Part shown: positions 44,416-56,619 of the stretch, piece by piece | Layout: every line of letters starts with the position of its first letter | Position numbering within the stretch: the first letter of the stretch is position 1 | Assembly (NCBI GenBank): GCA_002633005.1 | Contig: NMRA01000350.1 | Coordinates: 381,642 to 445,641, forward strand | Direction: 5' to 3' | Source of the DNA: Phoronis australis | Lineage: Eukaryota; Phoronida; Phoronidae | DNA: 64,000 bases | Notes under the pieces: model-generated | The model's database searches: none | What the model was told of the DNA's origin: nothing | What the model saw: the letters and a program-made list of their open reading frames with translations, nothing else | Position numbers and translations under genes: made by a program

Positions 44416-47400
44416 TAAGAGAACTATACAGATCCGGGGCATTTTTATATATGAAACCTTTACTGTGGGGTTGCAAAAAATTGTGGGGTATATATAATGC
44501 CCCACAATTTCAGACCTATCAGAAACTGTTCTTTGGTATGCACAGTGTCTCCACGTGTATTCTCTCAACAACTTGGTTTCATAAGAACATCCTATATATA
44601 ACTCTGATCAGGCCCTCCCAAAAGATGTCACTGTTAATGAGTGCCCTGCTCCAGACAGTCATATGTGACCTACATTGGTGCAGTGTTATGTAATGCCCAT
44701 TAACTTAGTTGACCTTCCACTGTAACAAGAATCTGAGGTTTTGATTTTAGTGTTATAGAGTTGGAGTTGAACATCCGTTTCAGAGTTTGAGTTGAGACAC
44801 GTTTTACTTCGTTTTATCTGAAATGAGTATGTTTGAGTAGAAGATGGTACATTCAAGATCCAAGTCTATGGTAAGTCTTTCAAATTTCTTAATATTTTGA
44901 TTATTTAAGTTATTGCAAATTCATGTATTAGACTGGCATAATCATGGCTAACATGTATTTGGCAGTGTCCTACAAACTATTTCTAATGCAGAAGATGCGG
45001 TCAAATACTCGCATCTGTCCCTCCTAAAAATATTTCAAAATCTAACCACCCCTTTATTATGAGCTGAAGAATGTCTTTTACTATAAAAATTCAAGAGAGT
45101 TGTAGATTTCTTTGCTTTGTATCGCTGAGAATTCTTGCACTTCGTAAGATTTTCCAGATTCACTGCGATATGGTACCTTTTCTAAGAGAACTCCTTACAA
45201 TTAAATGGGTGCCCTTTCAATAGCGATTCTCCTACGAAATTCGTCCATTTTGTGGACTGGAACGCTACAAAAGGCCCTCTAAGATGGAATCCCAGTATCA
45301 AATGGATAAGCAATAACTATGCATATAAAAAATTTTAATAAGAAGCATTTACACTAAAACATATCGTGAGGCATTGAGTCAAATCACTCATAAAACTTTT
45401 GCAGTTTGGTCTGGTTATCGTAAATGTCAAGCACAAACTTTTCATTAAAGAATATTTTACACTTCAAACAAGCGTGAAAAATTAACGACCAAAGGTATAG
45501 ATATGCTGTGATGTTTGCCCAGTTCTTTAAATGTGAGTATCTTCTTAATGAAGCATGAAACAGTTCATGTTTTCACATTGATTCAATGTGAGGGGTCTAG
45601 TATCAACCTTAGATCCTTTTCAACCCTTACATGAAGCCTTTGAAATCAGTGTCTGAAAACCAAATCTCAAACTTGAAATGGGAAATTCCAGGGTTAAATA
45701 ATTTCCTGAAGTTATTTTGTGTGAGTTGCCAAATTATACAGGTTCTCAAATCTTTACTAACTATGTGCCTAGAATGTGTATTCACTAAATATATTTTCTG
45801 TTGTCATTAAAAGGACGGCACAAACACTAGAGCAGCAGGTGCTGGATAGATCACTGCATTTATAATTTGTTTCAGATGAAGAAGTGAGGGAGTGCCGTTT
45901 TCGTCACAAGGTGTTCAGTTCTGCAAAAATAACCATGAATTTACTCTGATAGATCGTCTGAAAGGTATTTCTTGCAACTAAAATTACTTGTTTTTCAAAT
46001 TTTACNTACATGACATACCTTTCAGACGATCTATCAGAAAATTCTTGATTATTTTAGCAGAACTGAACACCTTGTGACGAAAACAGCATCGATCACTTCT
46101 TCATCTGAAACAAATTATAAATGCAGTGATCTATGCTGCACCTTTACATTTGCATTCATTTGTTTGGCTTACTTAAATATTTCTTCTAAATTTCCATTAA
46201 CATGAGTTTGAAAGTTTTTAAGTTATTTTGCTACATTAAATGGGTCACCTAGTTAACAATAAATATGTTGCGAAGAAAACTGTTGCAAATAACGAAATGT
46301 GCAATATGCTAGTTGATGTATGTCTGAAAAAGAGGCTCATATGCTGATGGAATAAGGATCAAAATGACTCTAATGAAAGAATTAAATCAAAGTAGCCATT
46401 AATTATGACCTCGCACTCATGAGTTTAAAAACTTAAAATAGTGGACACCTTGCAGAAATGTGTAGAATCTAAGAAAATGTGTAATATGTATGTTTCCCAT
46501 AATACTTCATTTATGTGAAACTCACACTCCTACTTAACTCACCCATGTGAAGTTGCATGTTTCCTTACTCTGAGAAAACAAGCACCAAATTCTATCTTCA
46601 TCTGTGTCATTGTCACTTGAACTGAAAGGAGTGACAACAGTCTCATCTGGAAAAAATCAAAACTGTCAATAGAAATGAAATGTTGTCTATAGGCCAAAGG
46701 GTCTTCAGTCCGAAAACAATAGGAACTATAGCCCGAAGAGTCAATAGTCGGAATAGAAAACTTGTTAATAGTTTTTTTACATTATTCTGTAATATACGGA
46801 GTTAAATGTCTTCAGGATTTCAATTAATTTTACACCATTTTCTCCATCTTTTAAAATTCCGTAGAGCTGTGTGAAGCAGGCAAAGCTCTCTTTCGTGAGA
46901 TTGTGGTTATTCAATGAAAAACAACCTGAACAAGATACATGTACGAACACTTAGTTTGATGATTAAAAATATTCTAGGTGGCTACCGAGTTGGTAACGAC
47001 AGATAAAATTCCCCTTAATTTTACAGTGCTGTAGTGATAAAATAAGAGGTAAGCAGGCACCCTTCGTGTCGCTTTTAGCGCTGATTTTTAATAAAAAAGT
47101 GCATTGAACTCACAAACATGTAGGCATTTATTTTGACTCATGAGTAGGTATTCACATAGAGTCCGCAGTGGCAGATCTTGGATGTCGGAGAAAAAGGTCA
47201 AACAGCACATTTTCGAAAGCAAAGGTCCGCGTGCATTCCAAGTGGTCTCAGAAGGGGGCTCAAGCACAATTATAAAAGAAAATAGAAGCGTAACGCCCAG
47301 AAGCGATACGGTGGCAGTGACTTTCAGTCGCCCGTGGGGTGTGTCCTCAGGGCCCTTCGCCACCCCCCCCCTTTATTCACCTATGTATGTGACACCATAA

Positions 47401-50400
47401 CTATTTCTTTATCTTGAAATATTAATAAAAATTCCATTAATCGGCGAGCATACATGTATGCCTGGTGGTTGCGCGCACCGAAAAGTTCATCAATAATGCC
47501 GTCATCGGCGTAGCGCATTGATGGCGTAAGTTATCGCCTTGGGACTACGCCCCACTACACCATCACCTACGGCTCGTAGACCCTACATGAACGTTAAATT
47601 AAAAAAGTGGTTGCTACGATAAAATGTAAGAAGGTGGTTGGCTGCAAGTACATCCCACGTACACCATAACTACCGGTGGGTAGGCGCTATGTTGAACAGC
47701 ACAAAGGTAGTTGGCTGCGCCTACATGCACCTATGCCCCACTACAGCACTGTCAGACTATTGACCAATCGACCCAAAGACCCTTTGGACCACTCCATCCC
47801 TTGTTAAATCATTTAAGCAGACATCAAAGTTACTAAGAGAATTCTAAGATCATCTATATTTTTAAGTATTTTTTTCATAAGGTCTGGACTGGTGTATGTG
47901 CCCTCTTTTTAATGACAACAGAAAATATGTTTAGTGAATACAAATTTTAGGGACTTGGTTAGTAAAGATTTGAGAACCTGTACATTTTGGCAACTTAGAC
48001 AAAATAACTTCAGTAAATTATTTTACCTTGGATTTTCCCATTTCATGTTTGAGATTTGGTTTTCAGTCACTGATTTCCAAGGGCTCATTTAAGAGTTAAA
48101 AAGATCTAAGGTTGATACTAGATCACTCACATTGAATCAATGCCAAAACATGTACGAACCACAGCTTCTTGCTACATTAAGTAAAAACTCACATTTAAAG
48201 AACAGGCAAACAACACTGCATATTTATACGTTTGGTCACTAATTTTCCAGGCTTGTTTGAAGTGTAAAATATTTTTAAGGAAAAGTTTTTGGTTGACATT
48301 TAGGACTGGACCGGACCAAACTGCGAAAGTTTTATGAAAGATTTTACATAATTGCCTCACGATATGTTTTAGTGTAAATGCTAGTTTGTACATTTGCTTT
48401 TCCAGTATTTACTTCTTGTTAGAATTTGTAATATGTACAGTTATTTCTTATTCATTTGATCGATGGGTTACATCTTAGAGGGACTTTTGTAGCGTTGCAG
48501 TCCACAAAATGGACGTTTTTCTTAGGAAAATCGGTACTGAAAGGACACCCATTTGTAAGGAATTCTCTCAGAAAAGGCACCATTTCGCAGTGAATCTGAA
48601 AAATCTTACGAAGTGCAATTACTCAGCTCATAATACTAAGGGGGTGGTTAGATTTTGAAATATTTTAGGAGGGACAGATGCGAGTATTTGGTCGCATCTT
48701 CTGCATTAGAAATAGTTCCTAGGACTCTATTAAAAGCATGTTAGCCATCCATAATCACCACTCTGATACATGACATTGCAATTACTTTTATAATCAAAAT
48801 ATTATAGGAATTTGAAAGACTTACCATAGCCTTAGATCTCGGATGTACCATAGACTTAGATCTGGGATGTACCATCTTCCACACAAATATTCCTTTTTCA
48901 GATAAACCGAAATAAAACTTGTCTCCACTCAAACTCTAAGATGATGTCCAACCCCAACTCTATTAACACTAAAATCAAAACCTCAGACGCTTGTTGCAGT
49001 GGAAGGTCAAGTAACATAATATCCTCCATGGCCATTACATAACAATATGCCAATGTAGGTCACATATGGCACTCTGTAGCAGGACATGCATAATAACAGT
49101 GACATCTTTTGGGAGAGACTGCACAGAGTTATATATAGGATGTTGTGATGAAACCAAGTTGTTGAGAGAATACACGTGGAGGCACTGTGCATACCAAATA
49201 ACAGTTTCTGATAGGTCTGAAATTGTGGGGCATTATATATACCCCACAATTTTTCGTAACCCCACAGTAAAGGTCTCATATATAAAAATGCCCCGGATCT
49301 GTATAGTTCTCTTAGTATATATATATATATATATATATATATTCGGATTAACTTTTGTGTACCGGAAATGTCATTTTCAGTTTATAGCCATTGACTAGGG
49401 CATGTCTACAGTGACATGTTTCATCATCAGCGCCGAACCGTTCTCTTCAAAATCCTTGGTTCAGCTTCATGTAGGTCACACGAGAACCCTAGTAATGGCA
49501 CGCAAAATATGACGTAGGTCCTGGAGTGCGCCCTGTGCGTAGGCTTACTATCTCAAAAATTTGGATATCACGCAATTCTCTGTGGGACATCGTGAAGCAG
49601 CACAAGCGACACACGTGCTCTAACTAAGCTTTCTCTGGGGTCAGCTTGAGTTACTAATATTAACCCATGTGTGTTGTCCGCATGTAGATACCAGCGTGGT
49701 GACAAAAGCCTCATGTGATAGAGAGCCGTACATAGCGCCTCTGTCGGGGACTTACTTGTCGGCTTCCAGCAGGGCAAGTCAAAATGCTGACAGTAGGCAC
49801 TCGTATCTTCACTACAAAAAGTCTAAGAAGTGGGAAGTGGAGGCATGGATCCCGCATTATCAAGACAAAGATCCTTGGATTCAGGTACCATACATGTACA
49901 TGTACACATATTGAATATAAGAACGTTGTGCACACGGACTTACAGAAGAATATAGATACATACATAATGTATACGTATTTTGGTTAGCGAAACCTAGACA
50001 AAAGGGACTTTTAATCAAAATGAATAGGTCAATTGAAAAACAGTGGTTAAGATTATGTAAAAACCTAGAAAAACTCCTGAAAATCGTATCTCAAAAATAT
50101 CTGATCGGGTTCATAAGATATTTTCAGATACCATGCTTTATGTACATGTGTATTGTTTTTGAAGACTGTATTAAATAATGGTTTTTAAAATGTTCCACTT
50201 TTGCCTGAGGCGCTTAGGACTTTCGTAATATTCATGATGAAATATTAAGTTGCCTATAACGACAAGGAATTGATATTTTTAAACAGTAACATCTTTTTTG
50301 AGATCTCGTCTTGAAAATTTACATCAAATTAAAATTAGCCATGTCATTGATGCCGTTCTCTTGCCATCAATGTATCTTTCGTATTTGCTACATTTTATTA

Positions 50401-53400
50401 AATATAACTGGTCACGTCATTCAACTAATGGCAGATTAGTAGAAAGTCAAAAAGTTAAAAAGGTAGAATAGGACGAGTATCAGCGATTAACAGATTTTTT
50501 CATCGCTTTAAACTACATAGAAGTGGAAAGTGTGTCTATAAGGGTTATTATGACGCTCCATCCAAAGCACATGGTCAAGTCAATGGAACGACGAGACCGA
50601 GACTTCAGCGCTTTTTTCTTGTGCGCAATTTCGTAAGCTTCAACTGACACGTCTCTAAAAGACATTTTTTCAACTGGTGCCCAATATATTTTTCAACAAG
50701 ACGTTGACAAATGTCATCAAAACTGGTCTAGCTTCGTTGAAGTTATGGCAGAAACTAAGAGAAAAACGTGGCGCAATATAACATTAAACCGATTGAGAAG
50801 GGGTTGTCTCTCGACATTTTTTTGGACGGATGTTTTGTGAAAAGACAGTCTGTTGATAGTTACACTGTCTCTTCATGGTAGACTGGGGTAACATTTCCCT
50901 TCACGTTTCATGCGGTCAGATGTAAGATAGTGTCGAATTAAAGTTGTGAGAGACCCTTGAAAATGTTGATTAACATCGGAAAATCACAACCTTATTTGAA
51001 TGATCCGATTAGCATGAAAATTTTACATGATATGCTTGTTACACTGTTCTCCTGATTATTGTAAGGAACTTTTGTTTCAACTTTAATGGGCTATCAAAGA
51101 TTAGTTTTATGATTTTATGGAATAACTCAAAGTGTGTGACGAAAACAAAAGGATGGTTTAGAAAACTGAAATTACAGAGTTTCAGAGATTTCATCCTTTA
51201 CATGTATGTCGAACGAAATTGTTATATTGATCACGTTTTCCTATGAATGTACCATTCTTTTTTGCTAAATTTAACAAATGGACATGGTTACGCAATCCAA
51301 TAAATGACAGTCTTGGTATGAAGTCAAAAGTCAAATCTTTCAGGCTTTTTAAGTTAAAAAGTACACTTATGTTTTGTTAAAAATTTTTAGTTTTATACAT
51401 GTTTGATTCAAGACAGGCAGCACTGTCGATAAAGTCTTTCTAATCTTGACTAATTACATTACAACATACATTTATAATGCTGGAGACACACAAGCGATAA
51501 ACATACATTCAAAATGGAATAAACAATATGTTGGAACTTGTTTTTAGGTCGACCTCAGTGAGACAAAGGACATCTACGCCGTGGGTTACGCAGGGAGAGG
51601 TGACTTCCCGGCTTACATTAAGACATTCACAATAAGTTACAGCAACGATGGCAGTAACTGGACATTCACAGGTAATACTTAAAGATACTGAAACAAAGCT
51701 TCGTACGACCGACGGATTCGCAAGAAATCGCCAGGTCTTACGAATTCCGACATTCCGATAAAGCGGTCTTAGAGTTTTCTCAGTAAACTCGTACAGCCGC
51801 CGTTTAAAGAGGCATCGATATGATGGGCCATTGCGGGGAAAGTGTCGCCGGAAAAATACGAGCGTAATTGTGTACATTACGCCGTTATTTACGCCGTTAA
51901 TTACGCCGTAAAATTACGAGCGTAATTTAATTCTTTATGGCGTAAAATTACGCTCGTAATTTAGTTTAAACTATTAACCAATGACGTTGGGTTTTACAAT
52001 CCAAGATCGCGAGCGCTCATGAAAATACTTATATACTGACTGGTTTCATGTCTACGATACGAGCGCTGAATCATGGCGGATCAAATCGCTGCTGCCATGT
52101 CAGCGATTGTGCAAGAACGAGCTGCCCAGCAACAGTCGTGTATGTTAGGTCATCACTGATTGGTTTAAATTTGGAACTTTCGTAAGGTATTTTACGAGCG
52201 TAATATACGGCGACATTTACCCCATTTGATTTACGGGCGTAATTTTACCGCAACACTTTTGCAATTTAACTTACGCTAGTAATTACGAGCGTAATTTTAC
52301 GGCGAAACTTTTCCCCATTTAATTTAAGAGCGTAATTGTACGGCGACACTCCTGCAATTTAATTTACGCTCGTAATTACGAGCGTAATTTTACGGCGACA
52401 CTTTCCCCTCAACGGCCCACCATACATCGAAGGCAAAACTCGTTGACATACCGTTTAAACAGATCGTGGCGAATGTACTACTTGGAGATGATGATGTGAG
52501 TTATTCACTTTGAATATAATTTTTACAATAAATTGTCAGATTCACTATTTTGGAACGTAATAGACGAAATAAAAACTCATTCATCCTAATACAGATATCA
52601 ATACACAGACGGGGGTCTTACAGACCCTCCTAGGGGTAAGCACACGTTAGGCCTGCACTCAGTCTATGGGACTAACGCGCTTGTATGGTTGACGCGGAAT
52701 TCTGACAAATTCTAATAGTTCATACAATGTTTGTTTGTTCATTTGAGTAGCATCGAGATTTTAAGAAAACTGTGTATTTTCTTTTTTCGGAAAAAAATAA
52801 TTGAATAAGTAGCAACTCTGACTAACGTGTGGTACAGGCCCACTTTTATGTTTACTTAATATGTACATGTTTATATTAACACACAGGTAAAACCTATAAA
52901 GGACTCGAAGTAGAATCAAAAGACGGTGACTTGCGAAAACTTGCAAGGATTAGCTTACAACGGGAAATCGTTTTTCACGTGTTTAAGCCAATGCTTAGCG
53001 CTCGCTTCGTTAGACTTCACCCACTGGAAAGGTCGTTGGACAGTACTCAAAGAGCGGTCAGATGGGAGCTCTATGCACCCAAATGCAAAGGTTTGTGAAG
53101 CAATTTTCCAATAATGTTGAGTCACAAATCGTCGCGTTGTGCAACTATTTCCAAACGGTATTCGGAATTCACATTTTGCAGACGCATTGACAAACTGTTG
53201 CATGCATCTAGGTGAATTTTTCGAGTGAGATCACGACGAAAAATTATGTTATGTAGGGTCATCAGTTATGCCATTGATCTTATATCATAATTTTGTGCAC
53301 GCTCATTTGGTTCAATACCCGTCATTTCTTCATACAGCATTTTGGTATTCATATAAAAATACAAGGTTGCGCAAACTATATTTTGAAATAATAATGAACT

Positions 53401-56400
53401 GTTTAGATATCCCGTCAAACTGTTAGGCACTTTGTATACCCAATTGCGCCTTGGGAATCGTCACTATCTCATGTCACGTAAATTTCATTGAAAACACGCT
53501 TTAAATATTGAAATATTCTTCAAAAGAATCAATAACTCATTGTTCGATAAACTGTTACGTTTGAACTGAAACCACACTTGAACTTTGAGCATTAGCGTAA
53601 CTCTGCTAATTTTGAGATACAGAAACGAGGAGCTTTTGTGTTAGGTCAAATGGAACGTGTTGTTCGATACAAAACAATTTTTGTACTGGTAATCCCCACA
53701 AACACGACCATTTGCTTCTGATAAGTTGATCTTGAGATTGTTTGAGCGTACTCGATCGAAATTCCAGGTTTACATTGGTATTCAAAATTCACATCCCGAC
53801 GCTTCAACCATCCAAAGTCGCGTAATGTTTTGACAGTTTCGGAACATTACCTAAAGTGCACGTGACTGTAATGAGTAGAGTTATTTCGAAGCATGACGTT
53901 TCGTATTAGACGGTGCGTTTGACAACAACGATAGATCTTGCCTGGGGGTGATGACAGAGTATCAATGCTCCGAAAACTTAAGAAGGCAGAAATGTCCAAT
54001 CCTTTATTTGGAATTCGAGTTAAAAACGGTTGTGAGAGTTCAAAAGTTGTTCAAAAACTGCTTCGAATATCAGTAACCAATGGAAAGTGACCAAGAGTAT
54101 TATTGATCATAACAAAACAAATCAATGTCGTTACTTTGTCGTTCAAATACGGCGTGCAGTGAAGTCAGTGGCAGTGATTATAGTAGAAATCAAAAATTCT
54201 TGAAAAGAATCGCACAGTTAACATCCCCATCTTTCGAGATTTATCATCTCAACAGGTTAGCGTACTGTGAAATCCGCCGTAAAACTTCACCATGCAGTTG
54301 TAGTCAGTTACATCTCCTGTAAACGCCGTTTCTAGATAATCAGACTAGTCATGAACACACTCAGGGCGACAACAAAACTTTTTAAAGTTCTGAAAGTAAT
54401 AGCAAATTTGAATAATTCGTGAAAAGTATTCATTGTTAGGTTTGGAATTTTAAAAATTGTACAAGAATTGTGACTTTTATACCCAAAAATTTTGGAAAAA
54501 CGTTGCCAGTATCATTCTTCTCAGTATTTCTGAAGTTTATGTAGCATATTTTGGCCAATTACCATCCCCAGCAGGCAGCAGTTGGAAATTGATGCAAGCC
54601 TAGTGTTTTCGTATTAATATTCGATGCATACGTTCGCGTAATGTCAAACCCGAAAGAAAAAATACCTAATTTTTTTTAGTTAAAATTGAATTTAAAACAA
54701 GGAAGTCGGATTTGGCTTGGAATTCGTTGCAAAAGCTCCCGACCTTTTATTACGTGTAATACTTTAAGCAATAGTGTCATAGGAAATTTAGGACCGTTGT
54801 AACGAATGAGCTTGCTTGAGTATTTCTGTCGATTAAGTTTTTAAAAAGTACGGCTTCTCAGCTTAGCGAAGACTGGTGTGTACATCCACGTGGAGTCAGG
54901 CATAACACCGGTGAAATTGTTTGTTTGAACAGAACGTGGGAACACCGGTCTTATTGCTCAACGAAATGGAAATGGCCTATGGGGAGCTAACCGACACAAG
55001 ATGAACGCAAGGTTCTCATTATTGCATAGCAGTCTTGGATGGGCGGCTCCATACAATAAAATGCCTAACAACCACGCTATGGGCGTAAGTACATGTATTA
55101 CTCATTCGCATTGAATGCGTAATGTACCAATATGGAGTTTGAAGGCTCAGTCAAGCGTGATGAGATACGGCCGGTACCCAACACTCAGTAAAAGCTGCAT
55201 AGTCTAAGCCCTCAAACTGGTGCGCCTTTGCTAATCGTCACCACTTTCGCCCACCCAGAGCTCGTCATCAATTTTCACGAATCTGCCCCTTGTTGCATGG
55301 GCACACCCAGGGGTGGGGGGCTCGTGGGATTCGAACGAGCCCTCTGATTTGGCAAATTGGGCAAAGGCAAAAAGGTCAGTCTCCATGAAACAAAAAGTCG
55401 GATTAAACGAGACAAAAGGTCCACAAAGTCCACGGGAACTCGGCGCAGATACACAATTCGTAAGCCTGAACCTAGTGGTCTCCTTTTTTAGTCCTCGTTA
55501 AGTTTTTTTTTCAGTAAAAGATCTGCATATCAAAAACTCGAGCCCCCTTATAGAGTAGGATGGGTGCGCGCATGCGTTGTGGCCGTTGCGCCGCTGCTGC
55601 TGCCACGTGTACAGTAGTCATATTCTTCAATTGAATGTAAACTCGCATGCCATAAAAGGAATATTTTTAGTTACACCCAGCCGCTTTTTGAGATGGCTAG
55701 ACACGTTAATTTTGTTGTCTGGAACTTGAAATGTGAGCATTTTGAAACACCAGTCAAATGTGTTATTTTCGGAAGGCGATTCGTAAAAAAATGCTAATGA
55801 TGCGAAAGGTTTGCGAACAGAAAGAAGTTTTGATCCTACAAGTTTTGAAGACAACTGTGATGAAATAGGTCACAGTGACGACATACACAAGAAACAGACA
55901 GCTCAGAATAACGGACGGAGGAGAATATTCCCTGGTAAATAAATTTAATTGAAATTGAATTTCGTTCACGCAATAATTTTCACAGTAAGTGAGGAAGAAT
56001 ATATGTGATTTATTGTGATGTATCCTAACCGATTGTGTCTTGTCCTAAACCTGTTGCCAATTGTGGCGTATCGTAGCCGATTGGAGCGTATCACAGACGA
56101 TTTGTGAACAGCATGCTCACCCACGAAAATGGCTAAACGGTCAACAATATAATTATATGTCCTCCTGAATGTGTATCCGTCTCGTCGCTTTCATTTGCAA
56201 CGTAGAACCTTTTTGTGCCTTAATTCGATCACCCTCACTTCACACGGATGTTCTATAGTTTGATATAGGTAAGGTTAGACTGGTCAACGCTGTCGCACTT
56301 CAAGGAAAGAGAGAAGCTCTCGAATGGACGACAGCATTTCGCTTAACTTATCACAACGAAACCACGAAAAAATGGGTTGAATACACAGATAGCTCGGGGA

Positions 56401-56618
56401 AACGACAGGTGTTCAACGGCAACTTCGACCAGAACACCGTGATCTTGCATCCGTTGGAGCGTCCGATTATGACACGCTATGTGGCGATCATCCCGATGTC
56501 ATGGAACAACTGGCCGGCCTTGCGCTGGGAAGTATACGGACCTTCTGAAACCAACTTCCCTGGTGAGATCATGTACCCTGTAGCAGACAAAGAACTTACC
56601 TTGCATTATTTCTTGTGA
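43792..56618 (+). CDS. Secreted coiled-coil protein with two F5/8 type C (discoidin) domains, six exons
   Basis: Exons by phase and splice sites: 43792-44119, 49688-49884, 51548-51671, 52887-53090, 54933-55084 and 56259-56618, joining to 455 codons. Exon 1 starts MGAVALRILAYFVAGCVYALG (signal peptide) and continues into a coiled coil (about residues 27-75). Discoidin domain 1 spans about residues 119-283: PLSGTYLSASSRAS, WIQ/VDL across an intron, SNDGSNWTF, then ARFVRLHPLE and WELYAPKC. Domain 2 spans about 287-431: FDIGKVRLVNAVALQG, VFNGNFDQNT, RYVAIIPMSW, ALRWEVYGP. Such domains usually bind glycans, collagen or phospholipid at the cell surface. Domain 2 lacks the usual bracketing cysteines. 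A GTGAGA donor at 56563 could replace the in-frame stop, so the 3' end is uncertain. The start at 43792 is preferred over an upstream in-frame ATG because it begins the signal peptide. Intron 1 contains a 4.9-kb palindromic element. Confidence 0.82.
44371..44414. repeat. (TA)n microsatellite
   Basis: About 21 TA units directly abut the left end of the 4.9-kb inverted-repeat element. A shorter TA run (49316-49340) abuts its right end. Confidence 0.95.
45829..46143. repeat. Internal hairpin with gap at its centre
   Basis: Left arm about 45840-45973 pairs with 46010-46140. Shared words include GATCACTGCATTTATAATTTG, AAGGTGTTCAG and GATAGATCGTCTGAAAGGTA. The n at 46006 sits in the loop, consistent with sequencing or assembly stalling at a palindrome. 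Confidence 0.8.
46692..47790. mobile_element. Nested inverted-repeat insertion
   Basis: The ends carry inverted GG(x)CCAAAGGGTCTT followed by GTCAATAGTC-containing stretches. The 1.1-kb interior has degenerate repeats of GTGGTTGGCTGC/TACATxCACC words (47600-47745) and one region with short overlapping frames on both strands (47088-47400). It appears to have inserted into the centre of the larger palindromic element. The boundaries are less certain than those of the host element. Confidence 0.55.
51820..52423 (+). mobile_element. Inverted-repeat element carrying a possible 5' coding remnant
   Basis: The ends are inverted ATGGTGGGCC...GGGGAAAGTGTCGCCG. They continue into internally repeated units built on ACGAGCGTAATTTTACGGCG, several in inverted order (51860-51965 and 52180-52410). 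Between the repeat blocks is a unique segment with TTATATACTG followed about 40 bases later by an ATG frame, MADQIAAAMSAIVQERAAQQ, which stops after 28 codons. It looks like an internally deleted transposon that kept its promoter and first codons. It lies in intron 3 of the discoidin gene. Confidence 0.65.
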
Positions 56619-56619
56619 T

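Larger units (their letters stand above)
44415..49315. mobile_element. 4.9-kb non-autonomous transposon with ~1.4-kb terminal inverted repeats
   Basis: Left arm 44415-45815 and right arm about 47900-49315 are reverse complements throughout, with small indels. The outer tips read CTAAGAGAACTATACAGATC inward. Both tips are flanked by TA repeats, as expected for insertion into, and duplication of, a TA microsatellite. Near each tip is a smaller palindrome, AATTGTGGGG...CCCCACAATT. The 2.1-kb centre contains a separate hairpin (45829-46143) and a nested inverted-repeat insertion (46692-47790). No transposase-like frame is present. The whole element sits in intron 1 of the discoidin gene. Confidence 0.85.

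Noticed and set aside
49669-49687. Upstream extension of discoidin exon 2
   Set aside because: The open frame begins before the TGTAG acceptor, but only a start at 49688 joins exon 1 in the right phase.
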